Notes: generated from the letters alone by a model not told the origin. Shown: positions 1 to 7,614, counted from the stretch's first letter. The stretch: DNA of 16,091 nt from Candidatus Beckwithbacteria bacterium (GCA_030699295.1 JAUYJQ010000025.1:1-16091); one strand, 5' to 3'. Program-made: numbers and translations.

Positions 1-2506
1 GCAATACGCCGTGAATGCCACCCTCCTCCGGGGTCAGCCAAACTCGATCGCCATTGGCTTTTACTCCCCACTGCTCGTCGCCAACCTGATGCCAACTGCC
101 ATGATCGGTTTCGGTCACTGTTTCTTCAAGTGGTGATGGCACAACCGGAATGGTTACCGGGACCGACGGCGGAACTAATCCTTCAGGATTCTTAACTGCC
201 CAAGTGCCAATTTGATGCGGCGAGTACAGCTGTCCATACTCATTAACATATTGTGCCTGTAAAGCCGCGGTTTTACTGGTTGACGGGTCGGCCAGCCAAC
301 CCCACTCGGTTTTGCCTCGATAAGTAACGGTGTCAGTTTCCTTGTCTATCACTGCTTCCCAATAGCTGCCGTCAGCAAACTCGATTGTTTGAATTATCTG
401 AGTAAAATTATCTGGTACGACGGTAAAGGTAATATTGACTTTTTCATCAGCCGGACTGATTTGTCCATTAACATCACGGTCGATAAAAAACTCTTCTTTA
501 CCATTGGTTGCGTTAATTTGCGGTAAAATATCTTGCCGGCCATCATTATTTAAATCTAAATCCCTAATAACTAAATCCAGTCTGGGAGCTTCGCCGCCGC
601 CGCCTCGTCCACCCGGCAGCAGCTCACGAGGCAAATCATCTTTTGGTATCCAACCATCAGCTAAACCGTCACCATTCAAATCCACCGCAAACTGCCCAAC
701 TTTATCTTCCCAAATTACCGGCACCCAGTTACTCTCTTCGTTTTTAACCGCCCAGACTTCCGGAACATGATCATCAGGTTTCTGGTCTAAATCAAAGCGG
801 AATAGCTCTAAATCTTGACCAAAGAGATTAATTTTAATCCCTTGTGAAGTATCCAGTAAATGCCCTGCGGCCTCGGCTTGATTTAAAAGCGCGTCATCAA
901 CCGGCTGCCCCGGCTGCCACAAAAATTCCGGCGTCGGGGGCAAAGTTTCCGTGGGCATCGCTGACGGCGTTTCGGTTGCCGGAACTAGCGTGACCGTGGC
1001 TGGAACCTCGGCTGTCCCGGTTGGCGATGGTGTCACTGTTGGGTTTGGTGTTTTCGTTGCCTCCGTGGCTTGAACTTGATTAATAATCATTTGGTTAAGT
1101 TGATCAACCGCAAAATTCCAACCAACCACACCGGCGCTCACCCCATAACCGGCCGTTATTAAAGTGGTGAATGTCGTTGACATCACCTGCAAAGATAAAT
1201 TTGTCCACTCTCTAGCTTTCTGAAGCGCTTCCGCTGACATGTTTCCCTCTTTACCAAAGGCTGCTTTCCTACCAGCATAAACCATTAAATTTGGTAAAAC
1301 ATAACGCATTAACAGCCTGGTAACAAAAATTCCTGTCAATGAAGATAGTGGCAAAATTTTCGTTAATGATTTTGCTCCCTCCAGGGCCGTTACCCCGGCG
1401 ATACCCACCAAAAAAGCGGTATTTTTTTCCTTCCGGCTCAAGTTGGTAACCGATTCCTGAGCGGTTAAAACTTTACCAAAGGCGGTTTGTTTTCTGTAAG
1501 TTGAAGCAGCTAAATAACTTAACTTACCATTTCCCTGTAAACCCTTTCCAATTTCTTTTTCTGTAAGACCGGTGCCGGCAAAAATTTCAGTTATTAAAGA
1601 TTTCCTTTCAGGATCATCCTGGGATATTTCTTTGGCTTGTTTAATTTTATCCTTAATTGAAGATCTAATTTGCTTCATGGTTTTACCCTCTCTGGCCAAC
1701 AGAGAAATAGAATTCATCATCATTAAAAGCCCACCAGCGGTATTTCCCCATATCCCGCCTAGCTCAGTTGCCCCTAATGCCGCTAAAGATAAAATGTCAT
1801 TTAAACCGCGGAATTTAAATGTCGTCCCCAGCAGAATCTTCGCTTCTTTTCCCGCTCCGGCAAAAAACTCCCCCATCGGTACATTCCAGTCGGCTCCGCC
1901 GGCTTTTTCTTTCCCCTCTGGATATCTTGCCGCAAAAACCGCGTCGTTGATTAGTTCCCAACCGCCATCATCAGTTTTGACCAAATGAATTTTTTCTTGG
2001 CCCATCTCAATTTCGTGGTGCTTGCCCTTGGCTTCATTGCCATTAATGACCAATGTTTTGCCTCGTTTGCTGATTGTGGCTTGAGCTTTCTCGTCGGTTA
2101 ACCAAACATCCTGATTGACCGAATCTCTGTTGATAAAAGCCCGCCCGTCGTGAATATTGACAACAAAATTTTCCTTAGAGTCATGGGCTATTGTTTCCTG
2201 CGGCCGAACGGTAGCTCGGACTAATTCAAACTGCTTATGATTTTGGTCACCGCTTTCCTTTACCTGATAAAATCGGTCGTTAGCGACTAACCACCTCCCG
2301 GCTACTAAAACCGTTGTCTCTCCTGTTGACATCGACTTAGTCAGCATTCGTTGATCAGCTATAGCAAAATCTCCGCCGAGGAGCTGGCGCAATTCATCGC
2401 TCCGGGGGAAACTATTATCAAATACCAGCTCTGGAGCCGGCGCCGCTTCAGGCGTTAGACCTAAGGCTCGATCAATGCTTGCTTGGTTAAGCCAACTTTC
2501 AGCCAT
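1..2506 (-). CDS. Large membrane-anchored surface protein with Thr/Pro stalk and calcium-type Asp loops (partial, 3' end outside window)
   Basis: The frame is open from the ATG at 2506-2504 to the window edge, at least 835 residues with no stop. I do not recognise the family. Residues 1-360 are soluble-looking and polar. Three hydrophobic stretches follow at about 363-378, 382-412 and 438-467. Next come a Thr/Pro-rich low-complexity stalk (about 481-535), a Gly-rich patch (about 629-641) and three Asp-rich loops: D609-L-N-G-D-G, D651-L-N-N-D-G and D676-R-D-V-N-G. These loops resemble dockerin, EF-hand or thrombospondin type 3 calcium loops. A pentapeptide, WAVKN, recurs at about 586 and 770. 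The C-terminal half is inferred to be extracellular. The ATG lies 9 nt after the stop of the toxin gene, without a strong Shine-Dalgarno sequence, so the gene is probably the last visible one of the mreB operon. An adhesin or surface-layer-associated role is possible but unproven. Confidence 0.8.
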   Translation of the reverse strand, partial: MAESWLNQASIDRALGLTPEAAPAPELVFDNSFPRSDELRQLLGGDFAIADQRMLTKSMSTGETTVLVAGRWLVANDRFYQVKESGDQNHKQFELVRATVRPQETIAHDSKENFVVNIHDGRAFINRDSVNQDVWLTDEKAQATISKRGKTLVINGNEAKGKHHEIEMGQEKIHLVKTDDGGWELINDAVFAARYPEGKEKAGGADWNVPMGEFFAGAGKEAKILLGTTFKFRGLNDILSLAALGATELGGIWGNTAGGLLMMMNSISLLAREGKTMKQIRSSIKDKIKQAKEISQDDPERKSLITEIFAGTGLTEKEIGKGLQGNGKLSYLAASTYRKQTAFGKVLTAQESVTNLSRKEKNTAFLVGIAGVTALEGAKSLTKILPLSSLTGIFVTRLLMRYVLPNLMVYAGRKAAFGKEGNMSAEALQKAREWTNLSLQVMSTTFTTLITAGYGVSAGVVGWNFAVDQLNQMIINQVQATEATKTPNPTVTPSPTGTAEVPATVTLVPATETPSAMPTETLPPTPEFLWQPGQPVDDALLNQAEAAGHLLDTSQGIKINLFGQDLELFRFDLDQKPDDHVPEVWAVKNEESNWVPVIWEDKVGQFAVDLNGDGLADGWIPKDDLPRELLPGGRGGGGEAPRLDLVIRDLDLNNDGRQDILPQINATNGKEEFFIDRDVNGQISPADEKVNITFTVVPDNFTQIIQTIEFADGSYWEAVIDKETDTVTYRGKTEWGWLADPSTSKTAALQAQYVNEYGQLYSPHQIGTWAVKNPEGLVPPSVPVTIPVVPSPLEETVTETDHGSWHQVGDEQWGVKANGDRVWLTPEEGGIHGVL

Positions 2507-2515
2507 ATTCGTATT

Positions 2516-3148
2516 TTACCCGATCCCCCATTTTTTGGCTAAACGGAGGGCTTCACCCTCAAAAAAATGTTTGACGTGGTTCCACTCTACCGGCTGGAGC
2601 ATCTCCGGCAAGTCATCATTTTCGGCGGCAACAAAATAACTTAAGCTTTTAACTACATGCCACACCGGCGCGTTATATTTGGCAAACTTTTGTTCGTACA
2701 GTTCCAGCAAATAATCCAAGCGATAATTTTTACAGATAAAATACAGGTCAATAAAATCCCTTTTCGTTCCGCGGCGGCTGATCGCGTCGAGTTTCATACA
2801 GGCTATGTCTTTTATGTCTGCGATTTTTATCCCTTCAAATTCGTGCAATGGAAATAATAGCGGGTAAGGATAGATAAAAAAGCTCAACTTGATCTGATTA
2901 AAACTACCGTTGAAAGTACCCTCGTCATTTTGCAGCACTTCCAGCTTACCCAAATTCTTTAATTTGGACACTATAATTCTGGGTTCTACCGGATGTTCGC
3001 TGAACCAATCGAGATCAAATGACAACCGATGGCCCAGATATAAAGCACAGGCTGTGCCGCCGGCTAAAAAATAGTGCCGGACAAAATCCAAACGGCTTAA
3101 TATGGCCAGATTGCGCCGGGTCTGTTGTGAGACGCCTTTTTCAAACAA
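2516..3148 (-). CDS. AbiEii/AbiGii-type nucleotidyltransferase toxin
   Basis: 210 residues, close to the usual size of short AbiEii-family (formerly DUF1814) nucleotidyltransferases. The N-terminal core shows the motif GGT (30-32) followed by D45 and D47 in SFDLDWF, the metal-binding pattern of the polymerase-beta-like fold. Farther on, K119 and the R126-x-x-K-R-D131-F-x-D134 segment match the conserved second half (K...R...KDF.DL). Known relatives transfer nucleotides to RNA or protein targets and act as toxins of type IV toxin-antitoxin or phage-abortive modules. The start is a TTG at 3148-3146 preceded by a perfect AGGAGG at 3158-3153; there is no in-frame ATG nearby. The gene overlaps the upstream antitoxin by 52 nt, so the two are translated together. 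A non-toxic nucleotidyltransferase role cannot be excluded from sequence. Confidence 0.87.
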   Translation of the reverse strand: MFEKGVSQQTRRNLAILSRLDFVRHYFLAGGTACALYLGHRLSFDLDWFSEHPVEPRIIVSKLKNLGKLEVLQNDEGTFNGSFNQIKLSFFIYPYPLLFPLHEFEGIKIADIKDIACMKLDAISRRGTKRDFIDLYFICKNYRLDYLLELYEQKFAKYNAPVWHVVKSLSYFVAAENDDLPEMLQPVEWNHVKHFFEGEALRLAKKWGIG

Positions 3149-3393
3149 AAAACCTCCTCTGGTTTTAGATTTAAAAGCTTGGTAAAAAAAGTGGCGGTTT
3201 TCGGGCTAATCTGTCTGCCGACCTTAACGACATCAACTATTTTTTGGCGACCGAAAGTATCCCAGACCCACTTGACCGCTGCCAGATCACCCAAGTTTAA
3301 CAGCCGCTCGATCACGTATTCAGGGTGTTTGGCCGCGTCCAGATTTACCGGGTTTAAATCCCAAAAATATTTATGCAACCGTCTAGGGATCAT
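3097..3393 (-). CDS. DUF6922-type antitoxin partner of the AbiEii-like toxin
   Basis: 98 residues. The protein follows the pattern I associate with DUF6922 proteins: an N-terminal LHKYFWDLNP segment, then HPEYVIERLLNLGD, then a helix-rich FGRQKIVDVV region and SPKTATFF near residue 68. Such proteins are commonly encoded just upstream of AbiEii-family nucleotidyltransferases and are thought to be their antitoxins. The ATG (3393-3391) overlaps the TGA of the wecG-like gene as ATGA, which implies translational coupling. The 3' end overlaps the toxin by 52 nt and contains the toxin's Shine-Dalgarno site. The last 20 residues or so look less constrained, perhaps because they are shaped by the overlap. 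The family assignment is from memory of the motif pattern, and the antitoxin role is inferred from position. Confidence 0.78.
   Translation of the reverse strand: MIPRRLHKYFWDLNPVNLDAAKHPEYVIERLLNLGDLAAVKWVWDTFGRQKIVDVVKVGRQISPKTATFFTKLLNLKPEEVFCLKKASHNRPGAIWPY
3153..3158 (-). promoter_or_regulatory. Strong Shine-Dalgarno site deciding the toxin TTG start
   Basis: AGGAGG on the minus strand, 4 nt before the TTG at 3148. It is the clearest ribosome binding site I see in the window and lies inside the antitoxin coding sequence. It supports TTG as the toxin start and suggests that toxin translation is set independently of, but close to, antitoxin termination. Confidence 0.7.
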
Positions 3394-4055
3394 AAGTATA
3401 TTTTAGCCAGAAATTTGACTAATTGCCATTGGCGCTTGATCCGCCAAGGCTGAAGCATCAGGCGGTAAAGCCACTCCAAACCAAGCGCTTGCACCCGTAA
3501 GGGTGCCCGCAGCCAGGGCTTAGCGATCTGATCCAGGGCGCCGCCGATACCCATAGCCACTTTGACTTTGAGTTTGGGTAAGTTTTTGGCAATCCACTTT
3601 TCCTGTTTAACCTGGCCAAGAGCCACAAATAACAGGTCAGGCTTGAGTCGGTTAATGGCGGCAATATCCGACTCAGATATCCCTACAAGGTCTGTCCTTG
3701 TAGGTTTACCTACGAGGACAGACCTTAATGTTTCCGCGGCTTTTTGGGCAATACCTGGTTTGGCGCCGACCAACAAGGTTTTGTGGCCGCGTTTGATTAA
3801 GGCCAGCATTAAATCCCGGCCGGCCAAGCGCCGCAGGCGTGAATCAGCCAGGCGCAATCCAACACCGTCAGGAATGGCCAAGTCCGCTTGGTTTAAGATT
3901 CGTTTAAACTGTTTATCCTTCTGGGCCAGCATCACCATTTCCGGGTTGGGGGTAACAATATAGCGTTTCTTCTTCTGCTTGAGCCACGACTCAATTAAAC
4001 TGACCGCTTGGGGTAAAGTGATTTGATCAACCTTGATGCCCAGAATTTTTGGCAT
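3390..4055 (-). CDS. WecG/TagA/CpsF-family (GT26) glycosyltransferase
   Basis: 221 residues, slightly shorter than the usual 240 or so. Family landmarks are present in order: TPNPEM (T35 to M40), ADLAIPDGVGL (58-67, with D63), a Rossmann-like TLLVGAKPG segment (93-101), PDLLFVALGQVKQEKWI (139-155), GIGGALD (169-175) and a basic, aromatic C-terminus (LEWLYRL...QPWRIKRQ) of the kind that binds membrane. T35 and D63 correspond to the catalytic Thr and Asp described for TagA. The family adds a sugar such as ManNAc or ManNAcA to a lipid-linked acceptor on the cytoplasmic face during surface polymer synthesis. The exact sugar cannot be told. The ATG shares one base with the dehydrogenase stop (TAATG). 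Residues 111-127 are encoded by a palindromic repeat pair (3682-3727), replacing the loop normally found there. Confidence 0.9.
   Translation of the reverse strand: MPKILGIKVDQITLPQAVSLIESWLKQKKKRYIVTPNPEMVMLAQKDKQFKRILNQADLAIPDGVGLRLADSRLRRLAGRDLMLALIKRGHKTLLVGAKPGIAQKAAETLRSVLVGKPTRTDLVGISESDIAAINRLKPDLLFVALGQVKQEKWIAKNLPKLKVKVAMGIGGALDQIAKPWLRAPLRVQALGLEWLYRLMLQPWRIKRQWQLVKFLAKIYL
3682..3727. repeat. Palindromic repeat pair inside the wecG-like gene
   Basis: Unit 1 is CCTACAAGG-TCTGT-CCTTGTAGG (3682-3704), a perfect 9-bp inverted repeat. Unit 2 (from 3708) begins CCTACGAGG with spacer ACAGA, the reverse complement of the first spacer, and then degenerates after CCTT. The two units together also form one long inverted repeat: arms 3686-3705 and 3708-3727 match at 18 of 20 positions around a 2-nt loop. 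The same element occurs at 8116-8194 in an unrelated gene. On the coding strand it is read in frame, giving residues V113 to about I126, including PTRTDLVG. Confidence 0.85.
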
Positions 4056-5440
4056 TAAACCTGTTCAAAATGCAGGTGGCGCTTGTGGGTAAATTCGTAA
4101 AGGCCGTGCTTGCCCGCGGCTGTGCCAAAACCGCTGTCTTTTAGACCGGTCCAGGGAGAACCAGGGTAAAAAGCCACGCCGGTATTGATAAAGCAACCGC
4201 CGGCGACGACTTCGCTGGCTATTCTTTGAGCATTAACTTTTGAGCTGGTAAAACCGACCGCGGTCAAACCATAACGGGAAAGATTGGCATAACGAATGGC
4301 TTGGTCGAGGTTGTCGATGTCGCAAATCGGCAGCACCGGGCCAAAGGTTTCCTCGCTCATGATATCGATGCGCGGCTGGACGTGAACCATAACCGTCAGC
4401 TGGTGGAAACTGCCGCCGGCTAACTGGCCTTCGCGGATTCTCCGGCCGCCGGTTAAAATCCGGCCGCCCTGAACCACGCCCCGGGTAATCTGATTTTCAA
4501 AAGTTAACAGCTGCTTGACTGACACCAGCGGCCCGACGTCGGTAGCTTTATCAAACGGGTCGCCGACTTTTAAGGCTTTGGTTTTTTTAACAATTAAGTT
4601 AGTTAATTTAGTAGCTACTGCCCGCTCAACAAAGACCCGCTTGACCGCATTACAAACCTGGCCGCAATTTTCAAACCGGCTGGTGACAATGGTTTCGGCG
4701 GCCAGCTCCAAATCGGCATCCCGGCAGACGATGGCCGGCGTACTGCCGCCCATTTCCAGAGAAAATTTGATCAGCCGGGCGGCACATTTATTGGCAATCT
4801 CTTTTCCAACGCTGCTCGAACCGGTAAAACTAACCATATCCACCGGTTGGTCGACCAGCATGGCTCCGACGCGGCCGGAACCGTAAATGACCTGGAAAAC
4901 GTCTTTGGGAATGCCGGCCTGCCAGATAAGTTTAGTCAGCTCTTTGCCCACCAGGCTGGTATATTCTGAGGGTTTGAAAATGACACTGTTGCCGGCCACT
5001 AAGGCCGAAGCAATTGATAGCATCGGGGTGTTAATGGGAAAGTTCCAGGGTTTGATCGCTGCCACCACGCCCACCGGGTCATAGGCTAAAACACTGGTTA
5101 AACCCTTTTTCTTGGCTAAAACTTCGTTAGCCAGCCATTTGGGCCCGGCTTTGGCATTGTAGAGCAGGTCGCCGGCTGTGGCAGTCACTTCAGCGGTTGC
5201 CTGACCAATCGGCTTGCCCATTTCCCGGGTAATCAACTCGGCCAAAGGCTCGGCTTGCCGTTTTAATAACCCGGCCAACTTGACCAGAGTTTGCGCCCGT
5301 TTTTGGATCGGGACCTGGCGCCATTTAGTAAAACCCTGCTTAGCGTCTTTCAGAACCGTTTCCAGATCAGCTTTAGTGGTTATCTTGACTGACCCTAGAA
5401 CACTGCCGTCGGTCGGATTGATTGATTTTAAATCTGCCAT
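4055..5440 (-). CDS. NAD(P)-dependent aldehyde dehydrogenase, succinate-semialdehyde dehydrogenase-like
   Basis: 461 residues, typical of compact bacterial aldehyde dehydrogenases. The whole catalytic set is visible: PWNFP with N133, FKPSE with K156, the cofactor-loop motif SFTGSSSVGK (204-213), the general base E229 in LEMGGSTP, the nucleophile C263 in FENCGQVCNA, and E364 in EETFGP. The Glu after KPS (E159) favours NAD+ over NADP+ in many relatives, though this is not decisive. The C-terminal KDSGFGTAAGKHGLYEFTH resembles succinate-semialdehyde or related short-chain aldehyde dehydrogenases (Sad/GabD group). The true substrate is unknown and could be another small aldehyde. It is a soluble cytoplasmic enzyme. 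The ATG is 9 nt after the GT4 stop without a clear ribosome site, and the stop overlaps the wecG-like start by one base, so it is co-transcribed with surface-glycan genes. Confidence 0.93.
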   Translation of the reverse strand: MADLKSINPTDGSVLGSVKITTKADLETVLKDAKQGFTKWRQVPIQKRAQTLVKLAGLLKRQAEPLAELITREMGKPIGQATAEVTATAGDLLYNAKAGPKWLANEVLAKKKGLTSVLAYDPVGVVAAIKPWNFPINTPMLSIASALVAGNSVIFKPSEYTSLVGKELTKLIWQAGIPKDVFQVIYGSGRVGAMLVDQPVDMVSFTGSSSVGKEIANKCAARLIKFSLEMGGSTPAIVCRDADLELAAETIVTSRFENCGQVCNAVKRVFVERAVATKLTNLIVKKTKALKVGDPFDKATDVGPLVSVKQLLTFENQITRGVVQGGRILTGGRRIREGQLAGGSFHQLTVMVHVQPRIDIMSEETFGPVLPICDIDNLDQAIRYANLSRYGLTAVGFTSSKVNAQRIASEVVAGGCFINTGVAFYPGSPWTGLKDSGFGTAAGKHGLYEFTHKRHLHFEQV

Positions 5441-5449
5441 CAGGCTATT

Positions 5450-6523
5450 TTACCACTTTTCGGTCAGAATTTGAAGCGTCTGCCGGGCGGCCCTCTCCCA
5501 GGAAAACTTGGCTGCCTGGCGGAAACCGGCTTCGATCAGGCCCTGGCACAACTCCTCGCTGGTTAGCATCAACTCCATTGCCCGGCTCAAACCGGCAGTA
5601 TCTTCCGGTTTAACCAGCAAAGCTGCCTTGCCGGCGACTTCGGGAATGGCGCCCCGATCGGAGGTAATTACCGGCACACCCAGGGTCATGGCTTCAAGCA
5701 CGGGCAGACCAAAACCCTCCATTAACGACGGCCAGACAAACACCCGGGCCAGTTTATAAACGGCTGCCAGATCGGCATCGGCCACCCGGCCGATAAACTT
5801 AACCCGGGAAACCACGCCATATTTTTTCGGAGCCGCCAGGATCTCGTCATACATCCAACCCAGTTTGCCGGCAATGACTAAATTCAGTTTTTCTGAAATC
5901 AATCTCGCAAACGCCTCAATTAAACGAACCAGGTTCTTCCTGGGCTGGATCGTGCCCACAAACAACAAGAAGTTTTTAGGCAGATTGTATTTATAGCGGA
6001 TCTGACGCTGGTAATCTGACTTAAACTGTTGGGTTTTAGCTTTAACGATCCGGCTGCCGACACCTTCGTGAATCACCGTAATTTTATGCTTATCCGCCCC
6101 CAACCGCTCCACCAGTTGAGCTTTGGTCCAAGCTGAGACAGCGATCAAGCGATCGGCGTGTTTGACCGCATACTCGGTCGACTGATTCAGGTAAAGTTTC
6201 TGGGGAAACCGGTAATACTGGGGCAAGTACTCGTACTCCAAACCATGAATGGTGACCACTGTTTTCAGGTTTGGCCGGCGGATCAACGGCAAAGTGTGGG
6301 CCGGGATAAACAAAACATCAGGCGGGCGCTGGAGTAACTCCCAGGCTAAGCCGCCCTGAGTCCAGAGCCGGGGCCAGCGAATGTTTTCCCTGGTGTAGAG
6401 CCGGAATTGGTGCCGGCCGGCCTCGGGCAACTGAAGCAGGGCTTCAATTAATTCGGCCGAGTAATTTTCCGTCCCGGTTTTATCTTTTATCAGAGCCCTC
6501 GAGGCATCAATACCAATGATCAT
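5450..6523 (-). CDS. GT4-family (GT-B fold) glycosyltransferase
   Basis: 357 residues, normal for GT4 enzymes, with two Rossmann-like halves. The N-terminal acceptor half starts MIIGIDASRA and carries TIHGLEYEYLP (91-101) and the DRLIAVSAWTK segment (124-134). The C-terminal donor half has FVGTIQPRKN (188-197; R195 and K196 expected to contact the nucleotide phosphates), IAGKLGW (217-223) and the E269-x7-E277 signature EGFGLPVLE. It should transfer a sugar from a nucleotide donor to a growing surface glycan or lipid; the sugar is not deducible. No membrane segment is present, so it is peripheral or cytoplasmic. The start overlaps the mreB stop as ATGA, which suggests translational coupling to the cell-shape protein. 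It most resembles mannosyl/rhamnosyl-type GT4 enzymes, but that is a loose impression. Confidence 0.93.
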   Translation of the reverse strand: MIIGIDASRALIKDKTGTENYSAELIEALLQLPEAGRHQFRLYTRENIRWPRLWTQGGLAWELLQRPPDVLFIPAHTLPLIRRPNLKTVVTIHGLEYEYLPQYYRFPQKLYLNQSTEYAVKHADRLIAVSAWTKAQLVERLGADKHKITVIHEGVGSRIVKAKTQQFKSDYQRQIRYKYNLPKNFLLFVGTIQPRKNLVRLIEAFARLISEKLNLVIAGKLGWMYDEILAAPKKYGVVSRVKFIGRVADADLAAVYKLARVFVWPSLMEGFGLPVLEAMTLGVPVITSDRGAIPEVAGKAALLVKPEDTAGLSRAMELMLTSEELCQGLIEAGFRQAAKFSWERAARQTLQILTEKW

Positions 6524-7536
6524 TTAGCCAGGGCCAATTTGTAAAGATCCAAATTTTCCAAGGCCATGCCTGTACCTTTGGCCACGCAGAGCAACGGCTC
6601 TTCGGCCACATGGCAGGGTACACCGGTACTCTCGGTTAACAGCCGGTCAAAATTTTTAAGCAGGGCCGTCCCGCCGGATAGAACAATCCCTTTATCAATA
6701 ATGTCTGAGGCCAGTTCCGGCGGCACCTCTTCTAAAACGCTCTTAACCATATTGACGATCTGGGCCAGTTTTGGCCGCATGGCGGCTTCCAGTTCCGTGG
6801 CTTTAATCTCGACCGATCTGGGCAAGCCCTGGATCGTGTCCCTACCTTTTATGGTGACTGTTTTAGACTGATCATCAGCGGCTAAGGCCATGGCCTGGCC
6901 AAAATTTATCTTCAACTGCTCGGCGGTCTGTTCGCCGATAATCAAACCGTGTTTTTTCTTGAGGTAGACAGCAATGGCATCGTCCAGGGAATTGCCGGAA
7001 ACCCGGATGCTTTTGGAAACCACCACTCCGCCCAGGGAAATCACGGCTGCTTCGCTGGATCCGCCGCCCATATCGACAATCATATTGCCGGAAGCCTCGC
7101 CGACGGCAATCCCAGCGCCTAAAGCAGCCGCAAACGGCTCCTGGATAATGTAAACTTCCTTGGCCCCTGCCGAACGGGTGGCCGCTTCCACCGCCCGCTT
7201 TTCTACCTGGGTACAGCCGGCCGGAACACAGATCATGACTTCGGGCCGGAAAAACCAGTACTTGCCGCTGACTTTTTGAATAAAGTAACGCAGCATAGCT
7301 TCAGTAATAACGTAATCGGCGATCACCCCGTCACGCATCGGCCGCGAAGCGACGATGGTTTCCGGCGTTCGGCCGAGCATGTCTTTGGCTTCGCCGCCGA
7401 CGGCCACTACCCGGTTGTCATTTAAAGACACAGCCACGACCGTCGGTTCCTGTAAGACAATGCCGCTGCCGGCAACATAAACAATGGTATTGGCAGTGCC
7501 TAAATCAATTCCAATTTTCTTAACCATGCTAGCCAT
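6520..7536 (-). CDS. mreB: Rod-shape-determining actin homolog MreB
   Basis: 338 residues, full length. The actin-fold nucleotide motifs are intact: phosphate-1 GIDLGTANT (9-17), the connecting QEPFAAALGAG with E133, phosphate-2 VDMGGGSSE (154-162) and the adenosine motif VLSGGTALL (285-293). RPMRDGVIADY (65-75) is also characteristic of MreB. Phosphate-2 reads GGGSSE where most MreBs have GGGTTE, a conservative change. MreB polymerises on the inner membrane face and steers wall synthesis in rod-shaped cells. No mreC, mreD or rodA follows; instead the gene leads into glycosyltransferases through a 4-nt overlap. Two starts are possible, ATG at 7536 or ATG at 7527 (residue 4). I chose the first because a weak GAG lies 7 nt upstream. 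Confidence 0.96.
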   Translation of the reverse strand: MASMVKKIGIDLGTANTIVYVAGSGIVLQEPTVVAVSLNDNRVVAVGGEAKDMLGRTPETIVASRPMRDGVIADYVITEAMLRYFIQKVSGKYWFFRPEVMICVPAGCTQVEKRAVEAATRSAGAKEVYIIQEPFAAALGAGIAVGEASGNMIVDMGGGSSEAAVISLGGVVVSKSIRVSGNSLDDAIAVYLKKKHGLIIGEQTAEQLKINFGQAMALAADDQSKTVTIKGRDTIQGLPRSVEIKATELEAAMRPKLAQIVNMVKSVLEEVPPELASDIIDKGIVLSGGTALLKNFDRLLTESTGVPCHVAEEPLLCVAKGTGMALENLDLYKLALAK

Positions 7537-7584
7537 TAGTTAACTCTATCACTCTGAAGACAAATTCTCAACTTAAACCGGTTG

Positions 7585-7614
7585 ACTCTAACATATAGTA
7601 TCAAAAGGTATCAA
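7585..7614 (-). promoter_or_regulatory. Candidate mreB operon promoter
   Basis: Reading on the minus strand, TTGATA (7614-7609) lies 18 nt before TAGAGT (7590-7585). The fit is 5/6 to the -35 consensus and 4/6 to the -10 consensus, giving a predicted start near 7578 and a leader of about 40 nt. The -35 overlaps one of the two direct repeats, so a repressor bound there could block it. It is a visual match only. Confidence 0.4.

Noticed and set aside
435..1988. Plus-strand open frames at 435-770 and 1572-1988
   Set aside because: They lie wholly inside the long minus-strand frame, which has no stop from 2506 to the window edge. Their translations are low-complexity or Pro/Ser-rich without recognisable motifs, typical of shadow frames.
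3390..3393. Alternative genetic code with TGA as glycine
   Set aside because: TGA ends both the wecG-like gene and mreB at family-appropriate lengths and within ATGA overlaps, so the standard bacterial code fits.
3682..3727. Transcription terminator hairpin
   Set aside because: The strong stem lies in the middle of an intact coding frame and has no T-run after it on either strand.
4515..5474. Plus-strand frames opposite the aldehyde dehydrogenase gene
   Set aside because: They mirror a fully conserved enzyme on the minus strand and show no family motifs of their own.
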